NCBI RefSeq assembly: GCF_900184895.1
Contig: NZ_FXZK01000002.1
Span: forward strand, 1 to 64,000
Reading direction: 5' to 3'
DNA length: 64,000 nucleotides
Source of the DNA: Flavimaricola marinus
Lineage (GTDB): Bacteria > Pseudomonadota > Alphaproteobacteria > Rhodobacterales > Rhodobacteraceae
The stretch's first letter is position 1. Every line of letters begins with the position of its first letter. Below, one piece after another: positions 17,901 through 27,294 of this stretch. The translations under genes and the position numbers were made by a program. Under the pieces are notes generated by a model. It was not told the origin of the DNA. It did not search any database and saw only the letters and a list, made by a program, of their open reading frames with translations.

Positions 17901-19814
17901 TCAGTCTTGCGAGATCCACATTTGCTGCGTTTGGCCGAGGCCGATGCCGCGTGTGATGTCGTCGTTGACGAGCCCCGCACGCATGTTGTGGAAGTTGTTC
18001 CTGACGATCGCCGGTGCGGATTCTTCACCGACGATGCCAATCACCCACCCTTCGGTCACGAAGGTGTCGATCAACTCCATCATCGCTTCATCAGCTTCTT
18101 CGATGCTGCCAGCCACGGAAGCCCGGTCCCAGGCAGCCCAGACATCCCGGATGGGGTGATCCGCGGGCGGCTCGATTCCGCTTTCGCCCTCGGTCGAGTA
18201 CCAGACGAAATACTGATTTGCGTAGCTGTCGCTGCCCATCATGTTGCGCGGATCGGCAGGAACAATCGAGAGACGGTCAAACGGCGTATACTGCATGACG
18301 TAGTTGTTATTGTCGCGATTGTCGTCCCACTGGGTGCGGTCGATGATCCGGGGCAGCAGTTCAATTCCGACGTCGGAATAGAAATCAGCCGCCACTTCGA
18401 GGATCGGCGACGCGTAATCCTGATAGGCCTCGACGACCAGTTGCAGCCGCTCGCCGTCGGGACGTAGACGGAAATCGTCGTTGTCACGCTCGGTCAGGCC
18501 AGCTGCGTCCAGCAATTCGTTGGCCAGATCAGGATCATATTCGGTCCAATGGGTTTCCCAATCCTCGCGGAAATAGGGAGAGCCGGTGATCGGCGATGCG
18601 GACCGCGCCTCGCCCAAGCCAGAGAAGCCGAGTTCGTTGATGGTTTCGCGGTCGAGTGCCACGTGAAGGGCCTGCCGGAAATCCCGGTTCTCGAACAGCC
18701 CGCGCAAGACTTCGTCTTCCATGTTGTAATTCGGAATGAACGACCAGACGTTGGCTGATCTCCAGCTGACAATCTCGTAGTCGCCGCCTTCAGCGTTCTC
18801 CATGTAGAAGGTAAAGTCATTGGAGTTGACATAGCGCTGCTGCATGTCGATCTGACCCTGAACAATCATCAGGTTGAACGAATCCGCAGCCTCGAACAGC
18901 CTGTGTTCGATCCGGTCGATATAGGGCAGCTGATTACCCTCTTGGTCCACCGCCCAGTAGTAGGGGTTGCGAACCATCGTCACCACGTTGCCGGGTGCAG
19001 GTGTTTCGATCATCCAGGCGGTGATCACCGGCAAATCCGGGTTCTGCCACCATGAGGTGATCGGCCCTTTCGATCCCCACAGATCGGTCCATTGCTCGAC
19101 GCCGTGCTCTTCCGCCGCTGCTGCCAGAGCCTCTTCGGTCGCGTAGCGGTCGTTGTAGGCTTCCAGGTAGTGACGTGGGAACAAGAACGATGGCCGGTCG
19201 AGGCTTGGTTCGCTGGTGCTGTCCTTGGCCAGAATGTTCAGGAAGTAAACGTATGGTTGTGCAAAGCTGACTGTGAAGGTCCGGTCGTCGACGATCTCCA
19301 GTTCCATCGGAACACCGCCCGGCGAGAAGGTCGGATCGATTGTTGGCGTAAGCGCCTCGTTCAGAAACACATCGTTATACCAGAACGACACATCTTCGGT
19401 GGTAACGGGCTGTCCGTCCGACCAACGCAGTCCTTCGAGCAGCGTAAATGTGAACTCCGTCGAATTTTCGTTGACCGAATAGTCTTCGATGTAGGCCGGT
19501 GTGAGCACAACGTTGCCATCGGCATCCGCCGTATATTTCAGAACCCGCTCCTCCATGAGCTTGGTCGGCCCCCAGCGATCGCCCGGACCCCGATACGCAC
19601 GACGCCAAGTGCCGCCGTATTCGCCGACTTCGATGGCCTCGACGACCATCGGGTTTGTCGGTAGACGCTCGTCGACTGGTGGTAGGGTGCCGGCGGCGAC
19701 CTGCTCGGCCAACATCGGGGATTCATCGTAGGCGTAAGCCGCGGTTGTCATTGCGGTGCTGGCCATTAGAAGCGCTAGGCTGCCGCGCCCGGCTAGTTGT
19801 GCAAAAAATTTCAT
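17901..19814 (-). CDS. ABC transporter periplasmic solute-binding protein (SBP family 5)
   Basis: This 637-residue precursor has a classical signal peptide (MKFFAQLAGRGSLALLMAST, cleavage after about residue 28, AYA-YDE). The family 5 fold follows, with TFTLLEGLRWSDGQPVTTEDV near 150 and DRETINELGFSGLG near 385. At over 600 residues it is longer than most peptide-binding proteins (about 520-550), as in family members that bind oligosaccharides. The ATG follows a good GAGGAGTT ribosome-binding site. It heads the operon SBP, OppB, OppC, OppD, OppF, HAD fusion, 837-residue protein, GH105. Confidence 0.93.
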   Translation of the reverse strand: MKFFAQLAGRGSLALLMASTAMTTAAYAYDESPMLAEQVAAGTLPPVDERLPTNPMVVEAIEVGEYGGTWRRAYRGPGDRWGPTKLMEERVLKYTADADGNVVLTPAYIEDYSVNENSTEFTFTLLEGLRWSDGQPVTTEDVSFWYNDVFLNEALTPTIDPTFSPGGVPMELEIVDDRTFTVSFAQPYVYFLNILAKDSTSEPSLDRPSFLFPRHYLEAYNDRYATEEALAAAAEEHGVEQWTDLWGSKGPITSWWQNPDLPVITAWMIETPAPGNVVTMVRNPYYWAVDQEGNQLPYIDRIEHRLFEAADSFNLMIVQGQIDMQQRYVNSNDFTFYMENAEGGDYEIVSWRSANVWSFIPNYNMEDEVLRGLFENRDFRQALHVALDRETINELGFSGLGEARSASPITGSPYFREDWETHWTEYDPDLANELLDAAGLTERDNDDFRLRPDGERLQLVVEAYQDYASPILEVAADFYSDVGIELLPRIIDRTQWDDNRDNNNYVMQYTPFDRLSIVPADPRNMMGSDSYANQYFVWYSTEGESGIEPPADHPIRDVWAAWDRASVAGSIEEADEAMMELIDTFVTEGWVIGIVGEESAPAIVRNNFHNMRAGLVNDDITRGIGLGQTQQMWISQD

Positions 19815-19901
19815 AATAACTCCTCTCCCTTTGCAGGCTGCTGATGCGGGCGCGCATTCTCCTCAAGCGACACGTCAGGCCTTGCATGAAAATTATCATA
19901 C

Positions 19902-19917
19902 AAATCGAGCTTCGAAA
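19902..19917. promoter_or_regulatory. Candidate operator upstream of the Opp-type operon
   Basis: On the reverse strand this site reads ATTTCGAAGCTCGATTT. Aligned with the left arm of the dyad at 25460, 11 of 14 bases match (TT..AAGCTC.ATT). The site is about 90 bp upstream of the binding-protein start, next to a TATGATAAT that could be a -10 box. The LacI regulator encoded just downstream of this intergenic region is the obvious candidate to bind both sites. Confidence 0.4.
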
Positions 19918-20048
19918 TCAATCTTTATCCTTGTGGAAAACTGCCTCAAAGTCGTGAGTTTGACGTATTTTTAATGAAAAGAATTTTATGAAATGCTGTC
20001 GACGGTGTAATGTTCCAGCCAAGCGTCTGATGATTCGCATCGGCGTCA

Positions 20049-21089
20049 TCATCGCGGTGGTGGCCCGACCGAGGCTCTGGTCACAACCTCGCAGCCCAAT
20101 TCCAGCCGGCGGGCGGCTCTTTTCTTGCTGTCGGCGTTGGCGCTGCTTTCCAGTAGCTCCAGCGCGGCGCTCCCGAATTCATCGAGTGGCACGATGACAG
20201 TGCTGAGAGCTGGCACATGCAACTCGCCGAGCCCGACCCCATCGAACCCCATCACTGAGACGTCATCAGGCACGGTCAGCCCGGCTGACTTGAGGGCCTT
20301 CATCGCCCCGAAGGCCAGGTTGTCGGCGGCGCAGAATATCGCGGTCACTCCGTCAAGGTCCGGGTGACGGGCCAGCCAGTCCCGCACTGCCGCTTCCGCG
20401 TGCCGAGGCTCGTAACCTTCGGCAATCAGGGTAATCGCGCCATCGATATCCAGCCCGTTATCTTGGAAAGCATCGTGAAACCCGTCAAGGCGCCTGTCGA
20501 CCGTCCGCCGCCCTTGCCACGTCAGGTGAATGATCCGGCGGTGCCCCAACTCAATCAGACGTTGTGTCGCCTTTTGTGCGGCAAAGCGATTGCCCGGTGT
20601 GACGCTATTGATATGCATCTCGGGGTCTTCGCCATTGATCAGCACGGCAGGGATCTTGCTGTTGCATATCTCCTTGAGCAGGGCCGGCCGGTCGTCGTTG
20701 ACGAGGATGATGCCGTCGGCATCGACGGCGCGGGCGGCTTCCGGAACCTGGCGGAATGCATCCGCATGATCGATTTCGTGGACGACGATGCGAATTCCAC
20801 GCGACTCGCTCTCCTGCATGAGCGTCGACAGAATCGTCCAAGATACGAGGTTCACATCGTTCTCTGGCATCGCATCCTGTGGAATCGCGAGCAGAATCTT
20901 CCGAAGCGAGGCGATCGTGCCCTTGTTCTTGCGCCGGTCCAGATAGCCGACGTCACGAGCGACCCGTATCACCCTGTCGCGGACTTCGTCAGAAATCGGT
21001 GCGGTGCCGTTAATCACGTGGGACACCGTCGAGATCGATACGCCTGCCCGGGCCGCTATATCCTTGATTCCGACTTTTCTCTGCGCCAT
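20049..21089 (-). CDS. LacI-family transcriptional regulator
   Basis: This 346-residue regulator has an N-terminal LacI HTH (VGIKDIAARAGVSISTVSHV, residues about 5-25, with hinge region to 60). The periplasmic-binding-like effector domain follows, containing TAIFCAADNLAFGAMKALKS and VSVMGFDGVGLGELHVPALS. It is the third gene of a reverse group after the GH38 and PHP genes, 39 bp downstream of the latter. It sits immediately upstream of the Opp-type operon, so it likely controls both in response to an imported sugar. The ATG at 21089 gives the usual HTH position; the open frame starts 13 codons earlier. Confidence 0.94.
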   Translation of the reverse strand: MAQRKVGIKDIAARAGVSISTVSHVINGTAPISDEVRDRVIRVARDVGYLDRRKNKGTIASLRKILLAIPQDAMPENDVNLVSWTILSTLMQESESRGIRIVVHEIDHADAFRQVPEAARAVDADGIILVNDDRPALLKEICNSKIPAVLINGEDPEMHINSVTPGNRFAAQKATQRLIELGHRRIIHLTWQGRRTVDRRLDGFHDAFQDNGLDIDGAITLIAEGYEPRHAEAAVRDWLARHPDLDGVTAIFCAADNLAFGAMKALKSAGLTVPDDVSVMGFDGVGLGELHVPALSTVIVPLDEFGSAALELLESSANADSKKRAARRLELGCEVVTRASVGPPPR

Positions 21090-21128
21090 CGGTTTTCCCC
21101 CTTTGTCGTCCGCCCGGCTTCTCAGCAA

Positions 21129-22349
21129 TCAGATCGCATAGACTGGATTTGAGAACAGGCGAGGTTGGTCGCCACGCCAAATCTCAAATCGCAAAAACCG
21201 CCCGTCGAGTGTCGCTTCGATCTCCTGAGTTTCGGTCACGCAATCGATCACGCGGACGGTGCCTGCCTCGGTGATCAGATGCACGTTGTCGCCCTGCGCA
21301 AGCCCAATTGCCACAAAGCCGAGCGGCTCACCATTCGTCGCGCTTTCCCCGAACATTGGCGAGCCGGATCGCGGTTCAATCATCGTCTCGTCAGGCGCCG
21401 AACAGACGACATTCGCGCCCGCGCGAACGGCGGCGAGGACGCCTGCCACGGAGTGGGTCTGCACGTGGAGCCGGTTTGCTGGTCGGCCGTGGCGTCGGCG
21501 GTTCTTGAGGTGGAAATCGCTGCCGCCCGTTGCAGGTATTCTGCGTCCTTCGGCCAACAGGCTTTGCCAGTGGGCCAGAGCCTGCACGTTGTGGGGCGCC
21601 CAATTGCCGTTCCAGATCTCGTAGGCATCGAAAGGCACATCCAGCCCGCATTGCCAGCGCCCACCGGGCGAATTTTGAAACGGGTGGTTGATCACGATCG
21701 TCGCCCCTTTTTCGCGCGCTTCGGCCATTTTGGCTGGGACATCGTCGGGTGTGCGGCACCGCCAGTCGTCGACCGGGTCTTTCAGGCCGTGAAAGTTGGT
21801 GTGCCCCCAATAAGTCGTCAACTCCATCGCATCGATGACCAGAATGCCGGGGTCATCCGGCCGGATGTGGTTCTGCTGAGTCGCATTGTGATCGGTGATT
21901 GACAGAAACGCGCAGCCAGAATTGCGGGCCCGATTGATCGCCTCACCAACCATGACCCCGCCATCGGAGTGCTCTGTGTGGCTGTGCAGCTCTCCGGCCA
22001 GCCAGCGCTTGCGGCGTTGGATCAGCCGGATTTGGACGTCGACCCAAGGATCGGGTCCAACATGATAGATGCCCAGAACGACGTTCCAATTTCCGGTCAA
22101 TAGTCCTGGCCTGTAGCCCGGACTGGCCCGGTCCTCTGCGACCCAGATATGCCCATACTCCGAGCCGGTCCAGCCACGGCTCTTGCCGTCTTTCTCGAGA
22201 CCGATATCGATCACGCAGCCGTTGCCGCCTGTGGGGAACAGGTAGGAGACTTCAACCCTCTCGATATCGTCGCCAACCACGAAGGGAATATCGACGAAGC
22301 TTTTGTCGCCGCCGGGGAAATCGGTGATGCGGTGGGTAAAATATTGCAT
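21129..22349 (-). CDS. PHP-domain metallohydrolase, CehA/McbA type
   Basis: This 406-residue protein has an N-terminal beta-rich region (about 1-130) and a PHP-type metal-dependent hydrolase domain. All expected metal-binding motifs are visible: LHSHTEHSDG, LSITDHNA, IVINHPFQ and GGSDFH. The CehA/McbA family has phosphoesterase/esterase-type hydrolases, but the substrate here is unknown. A sugar-phosphate or sulfate/carbamate ester would fit the neighbours, which is inference. No signal peptide is seen. The ATG at 22349 lies just after the stop of the GH38 gene, indicating one transcript. Confidence 0.85.
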   Translation of the reverse strand: MQYFTHRITDFPGGDKSFVDIPFVVGDDIERVEVSYLFPTGGNGCVIDIGLEKDGKSRGWTGSEYGHIWVAEDRASPGYRPGLLTGNWNVVLGIYHVGPDPWVDVQIRLIQRRKRWLAGELHSHTEHSDGGVMVGEAINRARNSGCAFLSITDHNATQQNHIRPDDPGILVIDAMELTTYWGHTNFHGLKDPVDDWRCRTPDDVPAKMAEAREKGATIVINHPFQNSPGGRWQCGLDVPFDAYEIWNGNWAPHNVQALAHWQSLLAEGRRIPATGGSDFHLKNRRRHGRPANRLHVQTHSVAGVLAAVRAGANVVCSAPDETMIEPRSGSPMFGESATNGEPLGFVAIGLAQGDNVHLITEAGTVRVIDCVTETQEIEATLDGRFLRFEIWRGDQPRLFSNPVYAI

Positions 22350-22351
22350 GG

Positions 22352-25300
22352 TCAAGCCGTCCAGTTCAGTCGTAAGCTCTTAATTTCAAATGGGTTGAAG
22401 CTGAGGTCCACGGCGCCCTCGGTCACCGAGAGTGGCTCGGTCGCTCGCTCAAGCAAATCGCAGATGGCGACGTCCGTAACGGATGCGCAGAAGCGGGCCT
22501 TGACTGTTTGAGCTTTGCCATGCCGCTCCCACAGCCGCAGGATGATGGCGTCATCGTCTTCGGCGAGCTTCATGGCCCCGATAGCAACCCCATCATGGGA
22601 CAGAGAGACAATTTCCGGGCCGGTCGAAACTGCGCCGTCGGCAACGGTATATGTCAACGGATGGTTGAACCGTTCGGCGGCGGATGAGACGCATTCGAAG
22701 TCATCGAAGGGCATCACTGCGTAACGGAAGCGATGCTCGCCGATGTCTGCGCCATCCCATGGCCAAGTCGGCGCACGAAGCAGAGTGATCCGAAGCTCTT
22801 GGCCCGATGCGTCATTGCCGTATTTGCAGTCGTTCAAGATCGCGACGCCGAACCCTGCCTCGGACATGGCGACCCATCGGTGCATAGGGCATTCAAACCG
22901 TGCCGCATCCCAAGAAGTATTGGTGTGTGTGGGCCGTGTGACGTGGCCAAATTGCATTTCGGCGTGGACGCAATCACTGCGCACCGACAGCGGGAACGCG
23001 GCCTTAACCAGTGTGTTCTGATCCCTCCAATCGGCCCAGGTGTCGATTTCGATTTGCCGGTCGTCGGCTCCAAGCGAAATGACCTGCACAATGCGCGATG
23101 CCTCGTAGCCCCACTCCAGCCGGATTGCCGCCCGGAGAGGGCCGCGTTCAACGATTTCAGCGCTTTGCAGGTCGTCAATTTCCCAGACTTGATCTGTGTA
23201 GGTCTGGTCGATGTCCCATGCGTCGAACTGCGCTGGAAGATCACGAAAGGCCTGCAGGCGGTTGCCGGGTCCGGTTAGGGCCTCGCGACCCGTGGCCTTG
23301 TCTAGCAGCGAGATGATCCGCCCGGCGTTATCCAATCGCATGAGGATATGGGCGTTCTCCAACTGACGTTCTGAAACGTGCAATTCGCTGGTTGATGCGG
23401 GCAGCGCGCTCGTCGAGACGGGGGCGGCGCTGAGAGCGGGGATAGAGGCTTTGACGGCATTGGCGGTTGACCCGTCCGCGAAAACCAATTGCTGAACCCC
23501 CTGGACCGACGCGGCGACCGCTTCGGGCAGTGTCACCAAGCCTTCGTGCGTTGAACCCAAGGCGTTGAATATCGAACCGCCGCCCAACGATTTGGACAGG
23601 CGCTCGCGCAGATTCACTGCTTGTTCGAAGAAAGCCTCGAATTCGGCGGCGCTGTCTTCGTAGACTTCTTTGATGGACGAGCCGGGCAGGATGTCGTGAA
23701 ACTGATTTAGCAGGGCGATGTCCCATAGCGCGCCGAGTTCGGCGCGAGGGTAGGGATGGCCCCTCTGCACCTGTGCGAGCACGGCCAGCGCCTCCAGCTC
23801 CCTCAGTGTCATCTCTGCCTTGCGATTGTTTCGTTTGACCTCTGCAACAGAGGTGAAGGTGCCGCGGTGAAATTCGAGATACAGCTCGCCCACCCATGTG
23901 GGGTAGTCCGCCGGAGCGTCCCGCATCTTGGCCAGCAGGCGATCAAAATAGGGGCCCATATGGTCGTGGGTCACACGCGGGCAGCCGGGGATGCCGCGCT
24001 CCATCCGAGCAATATGTTCAAGCATCTCGCGGGTCGGGCCGCCACCGCCGTCGCCATGACCATAAACGAGAAAGACTTCGTCTTGCGTCGCCTTCTGGGC
24101 GTAGCGCCGCCACGCGCCCATGACGTGGCTGGCTTTGAGGTCGGGGCAATAGGTCGTCCCGATGGTTGTGCTTTCCATCGGTTGGGTTGTCAGGAAATAG
24201 GTGGGCACTTTCGTGCCATCGATACCCTGCCAGAAGAACGTCTCGAAGGGCATCCGGTTGGTGTCGTTCCAAGACATCTTGTGAGTCACAAAGACCTCGA
24301 GCCCGGCCAGTTTCATGATCTGGGGCAGGGCGGCGCTGTAGCCGAAGGTATCCGGCAACCAGACGATTTTCGGTGTGACGCCGAATGTTTGCTGGTGATA
24401 GCGGACTCCGCGCAGGATTTGGCGCACGAGGCTTTCGCCGCCGGTCATGTTGGCGTCGGGTTCCAGCCAAAGAGCGCCTTCGATCTCGAAGCGGCCAGCC
24501 TTTTGTTGCGCTACGATTCCATCGAAAAGCGAGGGATAGTCTTGCTCCAAGGTATCGAGCAGATAGCCTTGGTTATACATGAATTGATAGTCGGGATATT
24601 CCTCCATCAATGTCAGTGCGGTTGCGATGGATCGAGCCATCTTTTGCCGTGTCTCACGCACCCGCCAGAGCCAAGCCACGTCGATATGGGTATGTCCGGT
24701 GACGGTGACTTGCGGCGTGATGTCGGTATCGGCGGCGGAATATATCTCGGTTCCAATGTCCTGCGCATGGCGTAAGCTGGCGTGGAACCGTTCCTGCGAT
24801 CCCCGCCTCAGATCGATTGCCGCCAAGGCACGATGCACGCGCGATACGATCAGATCGCGACGATGGTCGGTTTCCGGCAAGTGCTTGGCCACATCAAGCG
24901 GGGTCTTGAGATCAAAATAGACAGCTTCAGCGAGAGCGTCATGGACCATAAGATTACAGCCAAAACCGAGCTGGCGTCGATCTTCGATCGTGCCCGCCTC
25001 AATCATGAGTTCAAAGACCTCGCCGGCCGTCGCATCGGCGGTTAGCAACATTTCACGATGGTTAAAGTCGGCGCCTTGTCGGATATCGCCATTCACCCGG
25101 ATCAGGCATTGCGGATCGGATCGCCCCATGACGCGTCCAAATTGAGCGTCGATCCAAAGGTAAACCCGTTGCCCGGCGAGTTCCGGCGGGATGACGGCTT
25201 GACCGGCGAACCAGAAATAGCTTTGTGGTGCGCCCCAGACTGTCTCTGTTGTCACCCTCGGCCAGTCTTGCATCGAGCCGTTGACGATCGAATCGCGCTG

Positions 25301-25420
25301 ATCGGATGCTGCTGTGGTCCACCGTAGCGGAATGCTGTCGCCATGTGGTGTAAAGCAACGTCCCCGCAGCACCTCCAGCAAGTGCGCGAGCTTGGCTATA
25401 TCAACCTGATCCGGTCGCAT
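22352..25420 (-). CDS. Alpha-mannosidase, glycoside hydrolase family 38
   Basis: This 1022-residue, probably cytosolic retaining alpha-mannosidase has the canonical GH38 blocks: TGHTHIDVAWLWRVRETRQK near 240 (metal-binding His-x-Asp), the nucleophile region WLPDTFGYSAALPQ near 355, the conserved THKMSWND, and NQFHDILPGSSIKEVYED near 580. The N-terminal 230 residues are the usual family extension, and the C-terminal half contains the beta domains. It lacks a signal peptide, so it acts on imported oligosaccharides. It is first in the reverse group with the PHP and LacI genes and is divergent from the GH28-like gene. Confidence 0.96.
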   Translation of the reverse strand: MRPDQVDIAKLAHLLEVLRGRCFTPHGDSIPLRWTTAASDQRDSIVNGSMQDWPRVTTETVWGAPQSYFWFAGQAVIPPELAGQRVYLWIDAQFGRVMGRSDPQCLIRVNGDIRQGADFNHREMLLTADATAGEVFELMIEAGTIEDRRQLGFGCNLMVHDALAEAVYFDLKTPLDVAKHLPETDHRRDLIVSRVHRALAAIDLRRGSQERFHASLRHAQDIGTEIYSAADTDITPQVTVTGHTHIDVAWLWRVRETRQKMARSIATALTLMEEYPDYQFMYNQGYLLDTLEQDYPSLFDGIVAQQKAGRFEIEGALWLEPDANMTGGESLVRQILRGVRYHQQTFGVTPKIVWLPDTFGYSAALPQIMKLAGLEVFVTHKMSWNDTNRMPFETFFWQGIDGTKVPTYFLTTQPMESTTIGTTYCPDLKASHVMGAWRRYAQKATQDEVFLVYGHGDGGGGPTREMLEHIARMERGIPGCPRVTHDHMGPYFDRLLAKMRDAPADYPTWVGELYLEFHRGTFTSVAEVKRNNRKAEMTLRELEALAVLAQVQRGHPYPRAELGALWDIALLNQFHDILPGSSIKEVYEDSAAEFEAFFEQAVNLRERLSKSLGGGSIFNALGSTHEGLVTLPEAVAASVQGVQQLVFADGSTANAVKASIPALSAAPVSTSALPASTSELHVSERQLENAHILMRLDNAGRIISLLDKATGREALTGPGNRLQAFRDLPAQFDAWDIDQTYTDQVWEIDDLQSAEIVERGPLRAAIRLEWGYEASRIVQVISLGADDRQIEIDTWADWRDQNTLVKAAFPLSVRSDCVHAEMQFGHVTRPTHTNTSWDAARFECPMHRWVAMSEAGFGVAILNDCKYGNDASGQELRITLLRAPTWPWDGADIGEHRFRYAVMPFDDFECVSSAAERFNHPLTYTVADGAVSTGPEIVSLSHDGVAIGAMKLAEDDDAIILRLWERHGKAQTVKARFCASVTDVAICDLLERATEPLSVTEGAVDLSFNPFEIKSLRLNWTA

Positions 25421-25459
25421 TCTGCCTCTCCTCCTCCTTGCCTGTCCCCACAGGCATTT

Positions 25460-25499
25460 GCAAGCTCAATTCAAGTATTTTCACTTGGGGTGAGCTTGC
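25460..25499. promoter_or_regulatory. 40-bp near-perfect dyad between the GH38 and GH28 genes
   Basis: GCAAGCTCA (25460-25468) and CAAGT (25472-25476) are mirrored by ACTTG (25483-25487) and TGAGCTTGC (25491-25499). Together they make a 14-bp paired dyad with a 3-base mismatch and a 6-base centre. It lies in the 200-bp region between two divergent genes, so it cannot be a terminator for either. A double operator or tetramer site for the local LacI regulator is likely. The AAGCTC core is shared with the site at 19902. Confidence 0.65.
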
Positions 25500-25620
25500 G
25501 ACGTCGACCGTATGTCCGCTATTGAGCTAAAACAAGCAGAAAACTAATGCACTTCCCGTCGCAAAGCGAGCGGTTGTACTGGAGTGAGTTGGTGCGCTTT
25601 CTGCGAACGAAAAAATTTTG

Positions 25621-26961
25621 ATGAGGTTTGCTGTGTTCGAATTGCGTGAATCCCGCATCTCTCCTGTGAAAGAAGACATGACTTCGCAGGTCCAGAGCAT
25701 GATCGATGGCACCTCGGGTCCAAGGCGCATCACGTTTTCCCCAGGCGTCTATCGCTGCGCTGGACTCCGGCTTTCCTCGGACTTGACCCTGCATATGGAA
25801 GAAGGGGCAGAGCTCCATTTTCACCCCGACTATGACGCCTACGCGCACACCGAAGTTGCCGTGGTGGCCGAAGACAGCAATCGCGCGATGCTAGTTGCAT
25901 CCGGAGCCGAGCGGATTGCGATCACTGGGCAGGGCAAGATCGTCTGTGACGGCAGCCGTGCGTTCTCAGTTGGAGAAGATACTGAGATGGGTGTCTTGAT
26001 ACCAGCAAAGTTGCGGCCGCGGGTGCTGGTCTTTGATCAATGTCGTGATGTTCGGATCGACGGGCTCACGGTCGAGGACTCCCCGATGTGGACCCTGCAT
26101 TTCGTCGATTGCGACGGGATGAATTTGCGCAATCTTGCTGTCTTTAACAACCGACAAATGCCCAACACCGACGGATTGGTCATTGATGGCTGCCGCGATG
26201 TGCACGTCGAGCGATGCGAAATTCGAACGGCCGATGACGGGATCGTTCTGAAAACCTCGGCGAGGGCAGAGGGCGGCACGACCGGCCCCTGCGCGGATAT
26301 CACCGTGTCCGATTGCGTTATCGAGAGCCGTTCCTGCGCTCTCAAACTAGGGACGGAGAGTTTCTCTCCGTTTCGCGACATTGCCTTTCGTGACATCCGC
26401 ATCGAGGCATCGAACCGCGCAATGGGCATTTTTTCACGTGATGGCGGGCCAGTGGACAATGTCAGGTTCGAACGTATCGAGGTGGACTGCAATGAGGCCC
26501 CGGCAGGTTTTTGGGGATCGGGTGAGGCCGTGACGATCAACACCTTGGATCGTCGGCCAGAGGATGGCCCTGCCGGCGCGATCCGAAGCGTCGTGGTTCG
26601 CAAATTACGCGGCGTGATGGAAGGAGCCATCAATCTCGTTGCCGAACGCAAAGGCGATATCTCTGGCATCGTGTTGGAGGATATCGAAATCGTACAGCGC
26701 CAAGGCCCCTTGGGCACCGGGCAATCATATGATCTGCGCCCGACCTATCTCGACCGATTTCCTACCGATGCTGCTGCGGGCCGGGTCAATGCGTGGCGAT
26801 TGGACGAGGATGGGAAAGTCGTCGGAGTGACCCCATATCCAGGGGGAATGCCGGGTATCATGATAAAATGTGTGCCGGACATAACCTTGGATCAAATCGC
26901 AATCGAGCGACCTGTTCCTTTGCCTGTCGGATGGAACTCAGACGTGATCCTTACTGTTTGA
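25621..26961 (+). CDS. GH28-like right-handed beta-helix glycosidase (polygalacturonase family)
   Basis: This 446-residue protein has no clear signal peptide and is built of short beta-helix repeats. The GH28-type block MPNTDGLVIDGCRDVHVERC and the Asp pair in TADDGIVLKTS are present. However, the position of the family's conserved Gly-His-Gly is occupied by SRSCALKLGTES, and no RIK motif is seen. GH28 enzymes hydrolyse galacturonic-acid-containing polymers; this divergent member may have a shifted specificity, such as rhamnogalacturonan or another uronate glycan. The start is uncertain: ATG at 25621 has no clear ribosome-binding site, whereas ATG at 25678 follows GAAAGAAG and also precedes the fold. 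Confidence 0.8.
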   Translation: MRFAVFELRESRISPVKEDMTSQVQSMIDGTSGPRRITFSPGVYRCAGLRLSSDLTLHMEEGAELHFHPDYDAYAHTEVAVVAEDSNRAMLVASGAERIAITGQGKIVCDGSRAFSVGEDTEMGVLIPAKLRPRVLVFDQCRDVRIDGLTVEDSPMWTLHFVDCDGMNLRNLAVFNNRQMPNTDGLVIDGCRDVHVERCEIRTADDGIVLKTSARAEGGTTGPCADITVSDCVIESRSCALKLGTESFSPFRDIAFRDIRIEASNRAMGIFSRDGGPVDNVRFERIEVDCNEAPAGFWGSGEAVTINTLDRRPEDGPAGAIRSVVVRKLRGVMEGAINLVAERKGDISGIVLEDIEIVQRQGPLGTGQSYDLRPTYLDRFPTDAAAGRVNAWRLDEDGKVVGVTPYPGGMPGIMIKCVPDITLDQIAIERPVPLPVGWNSDVILTV

Positions 26962-27294
26962 CGGTGCGCCATGTGGCTAGGTGTGAAAATTTAGACCTGC
27001 GTTTGCAACCTGTCGGTGATAGATCATTAAGACAACGCCATTGCTGAAAGCGCCCTCTCATGCAGTCGCACTGTAGAACGGTTAGGAAGGTGTGCGGACC
27101 TCTGTCATTCGATTGACGCGATGTCTGCTTTTTTTGATCTCGATCAACGTTCTAATGCGCCTGATTGCGATGGTGTTTCATGGCGGCGGTCCGCATTCGA
27201 TTGGGGCATGTTATAGCACCGAGGCCTGATTGAGCTAGGGATTCTCCAAGGCCCCTAGTGCAGATGCAAGCTCTTTGATTGGGAGGCCGAGCAG
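26962..27294. other. Intergenic region between the GH28-like gene and the metal ATPase
   Basis: There is no credible gene in these 333 bp. The one recognisable element is an FNR-type box at 27134-27147, about 150 bp upstream of the ATPase start. Confidence 0.6.
27134..27147. promoter_or_regulatory. FNR-type binding box
   Basis: TTGATCTCGATCAA is a perfect match to the FNR/FnrL consensus TTGAT-N4-ATCAA. It lies 148 bp upstream of the P1B-type ATPase gene, in a gap whose only downstream gene on this strand is that ATPase. This suggests oxygen-responsive control. Confidence 0.65.

Noticed and set aside
23756-24775. 339-codon open frame on the plus strand
   Set aside because: It is opposite the GH38 gene with no independent evidence of coding.
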